The position numbers and the translations under genes were made by a program. From positions 16,954 through 80,953 of the forward strand of contig JAGCCO010000012.1 of the NCBI GenBank assembly GCA_017651645.1: DNA of 64,000 nucleotides, given 5' to 3'. Below, one piece after another: positions 43,607-52,452 of the stretch. The notes under the pieces are model-generated. The model was not told the origin of the DNA. It did not search any database and saw nothing but the letters and a program-made list of their open reading frames with translations. Source of the stretch: Bacteroidales bacterium. Its GTDB lineage: Bacteria > Bacteroidota > Bacteroidia > Bacteroidales > F082. Position 1 is the first letter of the stretch. Every line of letters starts with the position of its first letter.

Positions 43607-46600
43607 TTCAGAAACGCTTGACAATCCATACTATTTTCACATTGCGGTACCGCTTCCCCATCACGCAGGAAATGCAAGTTCTCTGGGATGTAACTCGTGT
43701 GTGCAGCGACCAGATATTTGTCCTCATCGGGTTCCATGGCATACACCTGCATCGTCCGGTGCACCAAGGCCAATGTCCAAGCCAGCTCGCCGTAACCACT
43801 ATTGTTCAGCAAGATACTTTCGTGTTGCAAGGCATCGATTTCAGTGGCATGGGCACGTATCTTCTTCACATTTTTACGGCAAGTGCGCTCCACCTCGTTG
43901 CCTTTGTAGATGTACTTGTAACGTACAAAGGGCAGGACATATTCGGTGTTTTCCAGCCGATTCCTAAGTTCTGCATAATGCTCGACATAATGCTTGTGGA
44001 ACTGCGAAGTCAAGGCGCGGGCATCGACAGCAGCTACTTCGTTGGCGGGCATCCGCTCCCCGATTTCGACATGCAGCCTGCCTTCACGCAGCACGAAGTC
44101 CTTCTTGGGCATCACATGATGAGCGCCATGGATGAAGACGGGCAAAATATCAACATTCAAGGCCTGTGCCAACTGGAATGCGCCTTTATGGAAACGGATA
44201 ATCTCACCCGTCTCAGAGCGCGTGCCTTCGGGGAAGACCACCACGGAATAACCGCGTTCAACAAGTTTCTTCAGACGTTCCACATTCTTGTCGTAGCCGT
44301 CGGATACAGGATAAAACTCAGCGAAACGGATGATAATACCATAAATCGGGTTTTTCCAGACCCAGTCCGTGGTGAGTAGCACTACCTTGGGATGAAGCAT
44401 CATTGTGCAAAGCAAGTCCAGATGCGACTGGTGGTTGGCGATGATGACAGCTGGTTTCTCAAAGGTTTCACCCACCTTGTTGTCGAGGCTAAACTTCACC
44501 CCAGGCAAAGCCTTCAAGGCCAAGCGCATGAAGCCAGCAATCATCTGGTGGTAACGGTAACGCTTTTTCTCCGAAGGGGGTACCAACAGGATATAGAGCA
44601 GCGTCAGCGGCGTGACGATGACAAAGGCAAAGATAAAGAACACCAACAAGGTTAAAGCGGTGTAAATGATACGTTTGAGCGTCAACGGCACTTGGCGTAA
44701 CTGTCCTTTTTTCTTGGTCAGCCAGCCAAAGATAAGCGGCGGTAGGTAACAGGCCATAAGCACCACCGTGGCCATACCGATGACAGCCACCTCGGCCAAG
44801 GAACGCATGGCAGGATGTTTGGCAAAAATCAGTGCACCGATGCCGATGAACATCAGTATGCCACTGAGGATGACACTGTTGCGGTAATTTTTCAGCATCC
44901 GCTTGCCATAGGCATATTCATAAAGTAACCCCTCTGTAATATAGATGGTGTAGTCATCGCCCTGACCGAAGATAAAGGTAGCCAAGATGATGTTGACGAT
45001 GTTGAATTTGATATCGCCCAAATGCATGATGCCCAAGATCCATAGCCAGCCCACCGTCAGCGGCAGAAAGGCCATGATGGATAACTCCAGCCTACCAAAC
45101 GAGAGACAGAGGAAGAAAAACACGACGATGCTGCACACATAGAGGATGTAGTCGAAGTCGTCGGACAAGGCTGTGACCAGATTATTGCCCACATCGCTGA
45201 TGCTGAAAGCAAAATCCGAGCTGGGCAAGGCTTGGCGCAACTGCTGTTTCAATGGTTCGGAAGCCGCTACTGGCACCCGCACGATGTTGACCACCCGCGA
45301 CAAGGTATCATGCTGCAAAGCATAGGTACCGCACAAGGCCATCAAAGGTTCCATCTCGCTTTCGCTCAACGGATGGTAAGCTTTCGTGATGCCGTCGATG
45401 AAAGGCGCAAAGGCGTCTTCTGTGAAACCAGCCTTAGCTGCCTCGATCTTCACTTGTCCGACCACATCGGGGTGGCGTTGCCAGAAATCGTTCCATATCT
45501 CAAGCGACTGCTCTTGCCGCTGCAGCGAGGGCAACAACCCGTCCAAACCCGAGACACTATATTCGGTGCTGTCGGGCATCATTGTTTTCAACGCCGCCAT
45601 TAAAGTCTCGTTCTGTTGGATAGCCTTTTGTAAATCGACGGCTTCCGAGACCAAATAAATCAAATCCGTCTCTCCTTCTTTTTGCAGCGACTCGCTCAAT
45701 ACCGCCAAGTCTTCCTGTTGCTGGCGGGTCATGTAGTTGATGTTGTGCAGGTCGGCGTCGAAAGCGGTCTCACGGCTGTAATAACCGAGTATCAAGGTAA
45801 TGATTACTAATGGCCAGAAGGCGTATAATTTGACTTTGCGCCAAGTTTCAGAAGGGGCTTTGCCGTCGTCGACAAAGAGTTTCTTGGTCTTTTTCGGCAC
45901 CACGGCAAACAAAGGCAAAAAGACCATCACGAAGAGGATGGTGCCCACAAGGGTCAAGGCACCAAAGAGTCCCAAATCGCGCATGGCTTCAGCCTTCACA
46001 AAGACGAGGCAGGCAAAGGCCGCCACGGTGGTGATATTGCCGATGACCAAAGGCTGGATGACATCTTTCAACGCCTCGCGTTTGTTGGGTTCCTGCTTGA
46101 TATGGTCGAGGTAATGCAACGGATAGTTGACCGCGATGCCTACGATGACCGAGCCGATGCCCACCACGATGATAGAAATGCTCGTTTTAAACAATGCGAT
46201 GACCGCCAAGGCGAAAATCCATCCGAAGAGCACGGAATTGCCTAACCAAATCAGGTTGCGCTTACGGGCCATGGTGAACATCAATATGCCGAAAATCAGC
46301 ACAAGTGCCAAGGCGATGGAAAGATAACTGTCTTTCTTGGTCTGCTGTGCATTGGTGACGGCAATAGTGGGTGCGCCTACGGCCGAAATCCGCACTTCAG
46401 GATGTTCCGCTTCGGTCTGTGCTATGACTTGATCCAACAACCCGACAATCTGTGCATTGCTTTTGGTGTCGCTACCCGAAAACGGAGAAGAGAAGAAGGC
46501 AAAGCCCTTGTTACCATGCTCGTTGAAGAGGTATTCATCCTCCACGCGGTAGTTTTGTGTGGGGTTGAGGGCATTCAGCCGCTGCAAGGCAGGCGAATAC

Positions 46601-47151
46601 AAGTTGAGCGGATCGGCTTTCACGCCATCCACCAAAAAACTCACCGTAGGCATCGACAGCATCCGCTTGATATTGCCCATGCATGTGGCCACATAGTCGG
46701 GATCGGCCAACAGCGAGTCCATGCGGCGATAGTCCTCTTGGGTAAGAAATAGCGGTGGATTCTCGCGAATGAAATCGATGGCATCAAACACCTGGTTGTC
46801 ATCGACTTTGCACTGCATGTTGCTGACTAACAAGGCGGTATCCGTAGTCTTCCAATTCGCTTCAAAGGCATCCATGGCATCCATCATAGCATCCATGGTT
46901 TCATCGCTTGTGACCTTGGTGGTGTCGGCAGCGAAGATGACCGTGATTTGACCTTGGTCGCTGAGATCGTTATAGACCGAGGTGTAGCGTTCCTTCTCGG
47001 GGTCGGTTGGCAAAAAATCGGCGATGTTCTCCTTATAGTCCAGACGCAGTGCCGAAAACACGCACAAAGCCGTAATGACCAGCAGCAAGGCGATGGCCAG
47101 CGGCTTGTTTTTCGACAGGTAGTCGTAGATGGAAAGGAAGAACTTGTTCAT
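43603..47151 (-). CDS. MMPL/RND exporter fused to PlsC acyltransferase and a methyltransferase-like tail
   Basis: 1182 residues. Residues ~1-800 form an MMPL/RND-type lipid exporter: TM1 at ~18-35, a periplasmic loop, a TM bundle with VVGIGSVIVGIAVNYPLHY, and a second half with FGQGDDYTIYITEG. A PlsC-like domain follows (~870-1065) with NHQSHLD (N906-D912) and FPEGTR (973-978). The last ~115 residues contain NNSGYGELAWTLA (~1116-1128) and VYAMEPDEDK, resembling SAM-methyltransferase motifs I and II but too short for a full domain. It probably acylates and flips the aryl-polyene lipid. It is coupled to GT2 upstream and the oxidoreductase downstream. Confidence 0.88.
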   Translation of the reverse strand: MNKFFLSIYDYLSKNKPLAIALLLVITALCVFSALRLDYKENIADFLPTDPEKERYTSVYNDLSDQGQITVIFAADTTKVTSDETMDAMMDAMDAFEANWKTTDTALLVSNMQCKVDDNQVFDAIDFIRENPPLFLTQEDYRRMDSLLADPDYVATCMGNIKRMLSMPTVSFLVDGVKADPLNLYSPALQRLNALNPTQNYRVEDEYLFNEHGNKGFAFFSSPFSGSDTKSNAQIVGLLDQVIAQTEAEHPEVRISAVGAPTIAVTNAQQTKKDSYLSIALALVLIFGILMFTMARKRNLIWLGNSVLFGWIFALAVIALFKTSISIIVVGIGSVIVGIAVNYPLHYLDHIKQEPNKREALKDVIQPLVIGNITTVAAFACLVFVKAEAMRDLGLFGALTLVGTILFVMVFLPLFAVVPKKTKKLFVDDGKAPSETWRKVKLYAFWPLVIITLILGYYSRETAFDADLHNINYMTRQQQEDLAVLSESLQKEGETDLIYLVSEAVDLQKAIQQNETLMAALKTMMPDSTEYSVSGLDGLLPSLQRQEQSLEIWNDFWQRHPDVVGQVKIEAAKAGFTEDAFAPFIDGITKAYHPLSESEMEPLMALCGTYALQHDTLSRVVNIVRVPVAASEPLKQQLRQALPSSDFAFSISDVGNNLVTALSDDFDYILYVCSIVVFFFLCLSFGRLELSIMAFLPLTVGWLWILGIMHLGDIKFNIVNIILATFIFGQGDDYTIYITEGLLYEYAYGKRMLKNYRNSVILSGILMFIGIGALIFAKHPAMRSLAEVAVIGMATVVLMACYLPPLIFGWLTKKKGQLRQVPLTLKRIIYTALTLLVFFIFAFVIVTPLTLLYILLVPPSEKKRYRYHQMIAGFMRLALKALPGVKFSLDNKVGETFEKPAVIIANHQSHLDLLCTMMLHPKVVLLTTDWVWKNPIYGIIIRFAEFYPVSDGYDKNVERLKKLVERGYSVVVFPEGTRSETGEIIRFHKGAFQLAQALNVDILPVFIHGAHHVMPKKDFVLREGRLHVEIGERMPANEVAAVDARALTSQFHKHYVEHYAELRNRLENTEYVLPFVRYKYIYKGNEVERTCRKNVKKIRAHATEIDALQHESILLNNSGYGELAWTLALVHRTMQVYAMEPDEDKYLVAAHTSYIPENLHFLRDGEAVPQCENSMDCQAFLK

Positions 47152-47918
47152 GCTTCTTTCCTCCTCAACAGTTTATGTATCAAGCGTGAAGGCCAGCCGT
47201 AGACGATGGCAACCAAGCACAAAATGGTGTTTAGCACACTGATGCGGAAGAAGTCCCAAAACGGTCGGAAATGCGTGACGCGGTCTTCAGGATAGCATAC
47301 ATTAACCTTGATAGGCACTAAATCGATGCCACGCCAAGCGGAGAAGACCAGCAGCGACAGTTCGGCCTCGTAGCGTGCGCTAAAGATGTGGGGCAACTTC
47401 TGCAAAGGATAAAGCCGGTAGCCCGTCTGGGTGTCGGGCAGGTTGATGCCCGTTTGTATCTTGAACCAGAAGTTGGAAAACTTGTTGGCAAAGGTGTTGC
47501 CACCTGGCATGTTTTCTTGGTTGAGGTTGCGGCTGCCCACGATCAAAGCACCAGGATGTTGTTCCAAGGCCTCGACAAACAAAGGGATGTCTTCCGGAAA
47601 ATGCTGTCCATCGCTATCGATTGTGAGGGCATAGTCAAAACCCATTTTTTGGGCTTTCTTGAAGCCCTGTTTGAGCGCATAGCCTTTGCCTCGGTTACGG
47701 CCGTAGTCGACCACGGTGATGCGGTCGCTGAACGAAGCCAGAATCTCTGCTGAGTTGTCGGTGCATCCGTCGTTGACCACAATGACATCGGTGCAATAGG
47801 CAAGTACCCGTTCCACTATGTCGCGCAGCGTGCCGCTGTTGTTGTAGGTCGGCATCACGGTGCAGACTTTCAGTTGCTGCATCTCGGTCCGTGTCGCTAT
47901 GACATCAGAGGGGTTCAT
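47148..47918 (-). CDS. Family 2 glycosyltransferase (DPM1/polyprenol-type)
   Basis: 256 residues, or 244 if translation begins at the second Met (47882). GT-A fold: MPTYNNSGTLRDIVERV, VVNDGCTDNS, and the metal-binding DSD at D101-D103 (TIDSDGQHFPEDI). A C-terminal hydrophobic segment (ISVLNTILCLVAIVYGW) likely tethers it to the inner membrane. GT2 enzymes recur in aryl-polyene clusters and may glycosylate the head group or carrier. Its start overlaps the dehydratase end, and its stop is coupled to the exporter gene. Confidence 0.92.
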   Translation of the reverse strand: MNPSDVIATRTEMQQLKVCTVMPTYNNSGTLRDIVERVLAYCTDVIVVNDGCTDNSAEILASFSDRITVVDYGRNRGKGYALKQGFKKAQKMGFDYALTIDSDGQHFPEDIPLFVEALEQHPGALIVGSRNLNQENMPGGNTFANKFSNFWFKIQTGINLPDTQTGYRLYPLQKLPHIFSARYEAELSLLVFSAWRGIDLVPIKVNVCYPEDRVTHFRPFWDFFRISVLNTILCLVAIVYGWPSRLIHKLLRRKEA

Positions 47919-48282
47919 AACTGAAAGTCAGCGACATTTTAGAATAGACGGAGGTCTCGTCAGCGATGACGAGTTGGGCTTTGCAACCGTTTTCGATTTC
48001 CGTAAAATTGGAGAACTCGAAGCGCACTTCTTTTCCCGCCTCGGGGACCAGCAAACTAAGGTATTTGATGTTCTTGGACGACTTCAGATAAAGCGGATGC
48101 CCCGTTTTCTGTTGCAACACTTCGCCAGCGGTCTTCAGTAGGCAGGCCCCTGGAGTGATAGGATTGCCTGGGAAATGAGCCCGATACACGGGATGTGCTG
48201 GATTGCAGCACAGCCGTGCAACGAAACCTGTTTCGGTTTCTTCAGTGGATTTTATGATGAAAAGGTCGTCCAAGAAGTCCAT
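47905..48282 (-). CDS. Hotdog-fold 3-hydroxyacyl-ACP dehydratase-like protein (ApeI-type)
   Basis: 125 residues. The FabZ/FabA signature is present as HFPGNPITPGACLLK with catalytic His H36. The acidic residue that FabZ carries 14 positions later is Lys here (K50), so it cannot form a complete FabZ site alone. The second dehydratase-like gene of the cluster (54028-54465) keeps that Glu but lacks the His, which suggests a heteromeric enzyme. It dehydrates the growing 3-hydroxyacyl-ACP to the conjugated chain. Confidence 0.85.
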   Translation of the reverse strand: MDFLDDLFIIKSTEETETGFVARLCCNPAHPVYRAHFPGNPITPGACLLKTAGEVLQQKTGHPLYLKSSKNIKYLSLLVPEAGKEVRFEFSNFTEIENGCKAQLVIADETSVYSKMSLTFSYEPL

Positions 48283-48299
48283 TATGCAACACGTGTTTG

Positions 48300-48926
48300 T
48301 TATTTAAACTTATCCTCCCCTATTGCCCCATTCAGCTTGATCTCCTCAAACCGAATCGAGGTGATATCACCGTTTGAGCCGTTAAACTCGACGCGACTGA
48401 TGCCATTGGTTTTTTTGTCGAAACGAAACACCAGCTGGCTGAACATGCGCTTCATGTCACGGCGCTTAGGCGTCATCTCGGCCTTCCAATACGCGTCATC
48501 GTCAAAGAGGGCAATATCAAACACCGTAGCGTCAAACATCTTCTTGCCCGAGGCACTGCCCATAATAATGTCGACAATGCCTTGGTACATGCGGTTGGCA
48601 TTGCCTTCCAAAGCCTCAGCTTTGCCGTCCGTCACCTTCACAATGCGATCGCCGTTGACGACCAAAGCAAAAGCATAAGGCTTGACATATTCCCAACGCA
48701 TCTTGTCGGGCGCGACGAAAAACATCACGCCTTCCGAAACCGAAGGCTCGGCCAGCATGGGCGAGGTCTTCTCCTGCACAAAACGGCATTGCATCGACTG
48801 CATTGATGCCGCCGCCTGCGATAGCTGGCTCATTACTTCTTGGCTTTGGTTTTCAGAAAGCTGTGTTTGCGCGTATGTTGTCAAACCCATGACCGCCAAC
48901 ATTACTATCAAAAAGAATCTTTTCAT
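48300..48926 (-). CDS. LolA-like outer-membrane lipid carrier
   Basis: 208 residues. The signal peptide is ~1-19 (TTYAQ). LolA fold: MQCRFVQEKTSPMLAEPSVSEGVMFFVAPDKMRWEY in the N-terminal half and a helix/strand pattern to the end. Aryl-polyene clusters regularly encode LolA homologues, thought to carry the lipid across the periplasm from the MMPL pump. It lies 1 base after the EamA-type gene. Confidence 0.9.
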   Translation of the reverse strand: MKRFFLIVMLAVMGLTTYAQTQLSENQSQEVMSQLSQAAASMQSMQCRFVQEKTSPMLAEPSVSEGVMFFVAPDKMRWEYVKPYAFALVVNGDRIVKVTDGKAEALEGNANRMYQGIVDIIMGSASGKKMFDATVFDIALFDDDAYWKAEMTPKRRDMKRMFSQLVFRFDKKTNGISRVEFNGSNGDITSIRFEEIKLNGAIGEDKFK

Positions 48927-48927
48927 C

Positions 48928-49281
48928 TCATTTCATGATTAGGAAACAACCAAGAACTACAAGAACCAGGCCAATCCAGCGCGAGAAGGGGATGCTCTCG
49001 CCAAAGACAAGCCAGGCGGCAATCATGCCGAACACGAAAGAGAGACTGGTCAAGGGATAGGCTTGACTAAACGGGAACTTCTTCAGGATATAGAGCCAAA
49101 GCACCGTGGCTACGCCAAAACTGATGCCACAGGCCAAAAACCAGAAGTTATTGAACACGGTCTTGAAATAGGCCCAAGTCCACTCGAACTTGCCCATTTT
49201 TGCCATGGCTAGTTTTAACAACACCTGTCCTCCAGAAAGGAAGAGTGTCTGCAATGAAACCAAACCTAGTATTTTCCACAT
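48928..49281 (-). CDS. Small EamA/SMR-type membrane protein
   Basis: 117 residues from the ATG at 49281, 2 bases after the KS-CLF stop; a longer frame would overlap that gene. Four membrane segments fit half an EamA (DMT) transporter or an ArnE/EmrE-type dimeric flippase (IMWKILGLVSLQTLFLSGGQ; PLTSLSFVFGMIAAWLVFGE). It probably acts as a dimer to flip or export a lipid-linked intermediate. Confidence 0.85.
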   Translation of the reverse strand: MWKILGLVSLQTLFLSGGQVLLKLAMAKMGKFEWTWAYFKTVFNNFWFLACGISFGVATVLWLYILKKFPFSQAYPLTSLSFVFGMIAAWLVFGESIPFSRWIGLVLVVLGCFLIMK

Positions 49282-49283
49282 AA

Positions 49284-51608
49284 TCAAGCCTCCAATAGGG
49301 TTAATGAAACATTCTTTCCGTCGGAACGGTTGTATAATAAGATGCACTTGGGCTTTCTGTCGGTGACATCCGCCTTGTTCACAAACAACGAAGCTGGTAT
49401 TTGACCCGCCTTGAGACATTGTGCCGCCACATAGAAGCCTAAGCCCGAGGCCGTGAAACTCTCGCCAAACAGGTGCTTGTATCGCAACAAAGGTGTGTCG
49501 CCAAAGAGGGTTCTTGTCTCCTCGACATAGGCTTGGTCATTCTCGTGGTTGCCACTGATGCCCGTGAGAATGAAGTCGACATCGGCGAGGCGCTTGCCTG
49601 CAGATTGCAACAAGCTGGCAACAGCATCCGTTAGGGCGTTCATGGTGGGCTGATGAAGCATGGTGAAACCAATAAGTTTGCATAAAGGTTGTATCTCTAG
49701 ATTGCTTCCACCACACTTCGTTCGTGGCAGGCTCTGTTCCTCCTCGCAATGACGGGATAATACCACGGAAACCGCAGCTTCGCCGCACATTTCATTGTCT
49801 TGCCCCATCACACCGCCTTTCTTCAGGATGTGGTAGAAGGTCTCCGTCATCTCATCGTGGCCACCTACCAAAGCAGTCTGAATCTTGCCGAGTTGGAACT
49901 GCCACCAGGCATCCTGCAAAGCGCTGTCGAACGAAATACCCTTATGAGCGTATGTGACATTATAGCCATGGTTTTTCGTCTGGATGGCTACCAGAGAACT
50001 TATGGTGTTGTGAGTCGACTGCATGAAATAGGTCGGTTTCAACAGTTGCTCGCCTTCGGTAGACAAAGCATCCAAGAATAACTCTGTGTTTTCGATGCAG
50101 CCATAGCCCGTCCCCGTGATGATGGCATCGACGCACTCCAAAGCCGCTGCTTTCAACGCTTCTTTTGAGGTAGCCAAGGCTCGTTTCAGGATTTTGCCCA
50201 TGCGCCGTGCCTCGATGGGCGACACATAGTCCTTGAAACTCGGGTCAATGGAGCGGGTAAACGGCGCTTCATATTCCATCGGGTTCTGCATCCACTCCTC
50301 GCTCAGCGGCTGTTGGATGGAGATTTGCTTGGCGGAGAGAACGAATACCTGACTTCGAGAATTCGGGAATTCGGGAATTCGGGCTGTCACATGTCCCGTA
50401 GTCTCGTAGTCTCGCAGTCTCGCAGTCCCAGACAACAGCAGCGACGAGTCATTCCCGCCAAAGCCAAAGGCATTGCACAGCACATGATTCAAGGCTTTTT
50501 TTGTTGGTTGCGCAACGGGCACGATGCCGTCTTCCATGGCTTGCGACCAGTTCAGGTTGACGGGCAAAAAGCCGTTTTGCAAGGCCAAGATGCAGAACAC
50601 CGCTTCGATGGAACCCGAGGCACTGGTGGTATGTCCTGTGAAAGGCTTGGTTGATGAGACAGGCGGCACGTTGTCGCCAAACAGTCGTTTCATCGCCTGG
50701 CTTTCGCTGGCGTCGTTGTTGGGTGTACCCGTGCCATGAGCGTTGATGTAGTCGATTTCTGATGGCTGTAAACCAGCGAGTTCCAATGCCTCTTTCATGG
50801 CACGATAGGCGCCTTCGCCATCGGGCGAGGAAGCCGTCTGATGAAAGGCATCACAGGCATTGCCGTAGCCCGAGAGCATGGCTTGTGCCTTCATGCCGCG
50901 CCTTTGGGCGCTGGCTTCCGATTCCAAGACGAGATAGGCCGCACCTTCGCCGAGATTCAGTCCATGACGGGTGGCGTCGAAAGGTCGGCAAGGCTCGGTG
51001 TCGAGGATCATCAGCGAGTTGAAGCCGTTGAGGTGGAACTTGGTGATGCATTCGCTACCACCCACCACGACGATGTCGGCCTCACCGCAGCGTATCATAT
51101 TGGCACCGAGGATGATGGCATTAGCCGCTGAAGAACAGGCGGTGGATAACGTCGTCGAGAAGGCAAAACGTCCAAAGTGGTTGGCGGTCATCTCGGAACA
51201 GCTGCCGCAGTCGTGCACGGCAATGTATTCCTTGTGCGCCTCGCCATGGATATAGTCGAGATAGAACTGCTCGCTCATATCCATGCCGCCCACCGTGGTG
51301 CCGGAGATAAAGCCCACCTTAGGCAGCATCTCTTGCGACAGCTGTGCCTCCTCCAAGGCCTCGCCCAGGGCCAACATACCCATCAACGCGGTGCGTGTGG
51401 TGACGGCATCCTGAGGGATGCCCAGACGCTCGCGCATCTCGGCATCGGTCAGCTTGACCTCGCCGACGGGAAACTCCTTATGTTCCGTCTTGAGGTACTG
51501 TAGCTGTCCCACGCCCGAACGGTTGGCCAGTAAGGCTTCCAAAGTCTGCGACTTGCCCAAGCCAATCGCCGAAACGACACCCATGCCCGTGATTAGAATC
51601 GGCTTCAT
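49284..51608 (-). CDS. Ketosynthase-chain length factor fusion (KS-CLF)
   Basis: 774 residues. KS half (1-~393): Cys158 in STACSSA, His291 in NAHGTGTPNND, His326 in KPFTGHTT, a complete C-H-H triad. Linker ~394-421. Second half (~422-774) is a degenerate ketosynthase: the Cys-bearing loop is VTYAHKGISF with no Cys, as in chain length factors. In known aryl-polyene clusters KS and CLF (ApeO/ApeC) are separate subunits; here they are one chain. The linker is encoded by tandem 8-base repeats (50359-50428). Residues ~619-640 (RHCEEEQSLPRTKCGG...) come from an inserted palindromic repeat. Confidence 0.9.
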   Translation of the reverse strand: MKPILITGMGVVSAIGLGKSQTLEALLANRSGVGQLQYLKTEHKEFPVGEVKLTDAEMRERLGIPQDAVTTRTALMGMLALGEALEEAQLSQEMLPKVGFISGTTVGGMDMSEQFYLDYIHGEAHKEYIAVHDCGSCSEMTANHFGRFAFSTTLSTACSSAANAIILGANMIRCGEADIVVVGGSECITKFHLNGFNSLMILDTEPCRPFDATRHGLNLGEGAAYLVLESEASAQRRGMKAQAMLSGYGNACDAFHQTASSPDGEGAYRAMKEALELAGLQPSEIDYINAHGTGTPNNDASESQAMKRLFGDNVPPVSSTKPFTGHTTSASGSIEAVFCILALQNGFLPVNLNWSQAMEDGIVPVAQPTKKALNHVLCNAFGFGGNDSSLLLSGTARLRDYETTGHVTARIPEFPNSRSQVFVLSAKQISIQQPLSEEWMQNPMEYEAPFTRSIDPSFKDYVSPIEARRMGKILKRALATSKEALKAAALECVDAIITGTGYGCIENTELFLDALSTEGEQLLKPTYFMQSTHNTISSLVAIQTKNHGYNVTYAHKGISFDSALQDAWWQFQLGKIQTALVGGHDEMTETFYHILKKGGVMGQDNEMCGEAAVSVVLSRHCEEEQSLPRTKCGGSNLEIQPLCKLIGFTMLHQPTMNALTDAVASLLQSAGKRLADVDFILTGISGNHENDQAYVEETRTLFGDTPLLRYKHLFGESFTASGLGFYVAAQCLKAGQIPASLFVNKADVTDRKPKCILLYNRSDGKNVSLTLLEA
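49699..49755. repeat. REP-like palindromic element inserted in frame in the CLF half
   Basis: It starts AGATTGCTTCCACC and ends CCTCGCAATGACG. The outer dyad is ATTGC (49701-49705) / GCAAT (49746-49750), an expanded relative of 40699-40725. It is translated as RHCEEEQSLPRTKCGGSNLE, the typical reading of this repeat class (CHCEERS-like). Confidence 0.8.
50359..50382. repeat. Tandem repeat GAATTCGG x3 in the KS-CLF linker
   Basis: Three perfect 8-base units. The period is not a multiple of three, so the translation is not repetitive. Confidence 0.85.
50397..50428. repeat. Tandem repeat CG(T/C)AGTCT x4 in the KS-CLF linker
   Basis: Four 8-base units (CGTAGTCT twice, CGCAGTCT, CGCAGTCC). It resembles the intergenic word repeats elsewhere in the window, but here it is coding. 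Confidence 0.85.
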
Positions 51609-51613
51609 CGAAT

Positions 51614-51871
51614 TTATTTGGTGCGGTTCTTGGCGATGTAATCGGCCATCACGGCCACTGACTTGAAGATTTCCTTGCCTTGTGACGGGTCTTTCAACTT
51701 GATGCCGTAGTTCTTCTCCATCAGCACAATCAGCTCTAAAGCATCAATGGAGTCGAGGCCGAGACCTTCGCCAAACAGCGAGGCGTTCTCGTCGATGTCT
51801 TCCGGTTTCATGTCTTCAAGGTTCAGCGCCTCGATAATTTGTTGTTTCAAGGTGTAAATCAGTTCGTCCAT
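51614..51871 (-). CDS. Acyl carrier protein
   Basis: 85 residues, acidic. The phosphopantetheine attachment Ser41 is in GLGLDSIDALEL. It carries the growing chain for the KS-CLF gene 5 bases downstream. It is one of two cluster ACPs, matching the ApeE/ApeF pair of known clusters. No phosphopantetheinyl transferase gene is in the window. Confidence 0.94.
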   Translation of the reverse strand: MDELIYTLKQQIIEALNLEDMKPEDIDENASLFGEGLGLDSIDALELIVLMEKNYGIKLKDPSQGKEIFKSVAVMADYIAKNRTK

Positions 51872-51876
51872 AACGT

Positions 51877-51914
51877 GTATTTAAAGATTTAAAATTCAAA
51901 AATTTAAGATTTGT
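51877..51914. repeat. TTTAAAGATTTAAAATTC word repeat
   Basis: AT-rich word repeat between the KS-like fragment gene and the ACP gene. It begins at the former's stop codon. Confidence 0.5.
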
Positions 51915-52452
51915 TCAAAATGAATAGTTCTGCTTCAAAGTGGTTTTCGTCGGTGCAGTCGAGCCAGCCGCTTAGGACGCTGGTGGTCATCGGATCAAGG
52001 AAGGCGTGCTGCAATTGTTGTGCCATGATTTGCGGGTCGTGTTCGGGCAAGACGATGAAGGAGGTCTCACCGAAATACTTGTTTCGGATGGCAATCTCGC
52101 CCGTCACGATGTTGGGCAAAGTATATACGAATGCCGCTGGGCTGGGGAAGAAATTGTCGGGGTCTTGGATGGTGGCTTGATAGGCCATATCGGCCTGCAA
52201 AGAGGCGCTGCGGTTGAAGAACACCACGGCACGGTCTTCACGAGGCTCAAAACGAGGCTTTCCTTCGGCCTGTAAAAGCAACTCGGAAGCCACAAAACCC
52301 AATTTGCTCAAGATGTCCATCTTGAAGAATTTCGTGTAGTCGCCGATATGAGTACGATAGAGCTCGGTCAACAAAGCCGAACCTGTCTCTTTGTGCGCCA
52401 AGGCCTTGCCGTTGACCAACACAGTCTCCGGATTGATATAAACCTTCATCAT
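51904..52452 (-). CDS. Ketosynthase-like fragment protein, no catalytic cysteine
   Basis: 182 residues from the ATG at 52452, which overlaps the KS stop (ATGA); the next codon is also ATG. The middle part (FFNRSASLQADMAYQ ... FFPSPAAFVYTLPNIVTGEIAIRNKYFGE) follows the N-terminal half of ketosynthase/CLF proteins up to the point where the active Cys would be, but none is there. It is probably a structural or regulatory partner of the neighbouring ketosynthases. I place the family by pattern only. Confidence 0.7.
   Translation of the reverse strand: MMKVYINPETVLVNGKALAHKETGSALLTELYRTHIGDYTKFFKMDILSKLGFVASELLLQAEGKPRFEPREDRAVVFFNRSASLQADMAYQATIQDPDNFFPSPAAFVYTLPNIVTGEIAIRNKYFGETSFIVLPEHDPQIMAQQLQHAFLDPMTTSVLSGWLDCTDENHFEAELFILNKS

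Noticed and set aside
48928..49419. Longer start for the EamA-type protein
   Set aside because: It would overlap the KS-CLF gene by 135 bases and add a soluble stretch without family support; the ATG at 49281 fits the four-segment protein.
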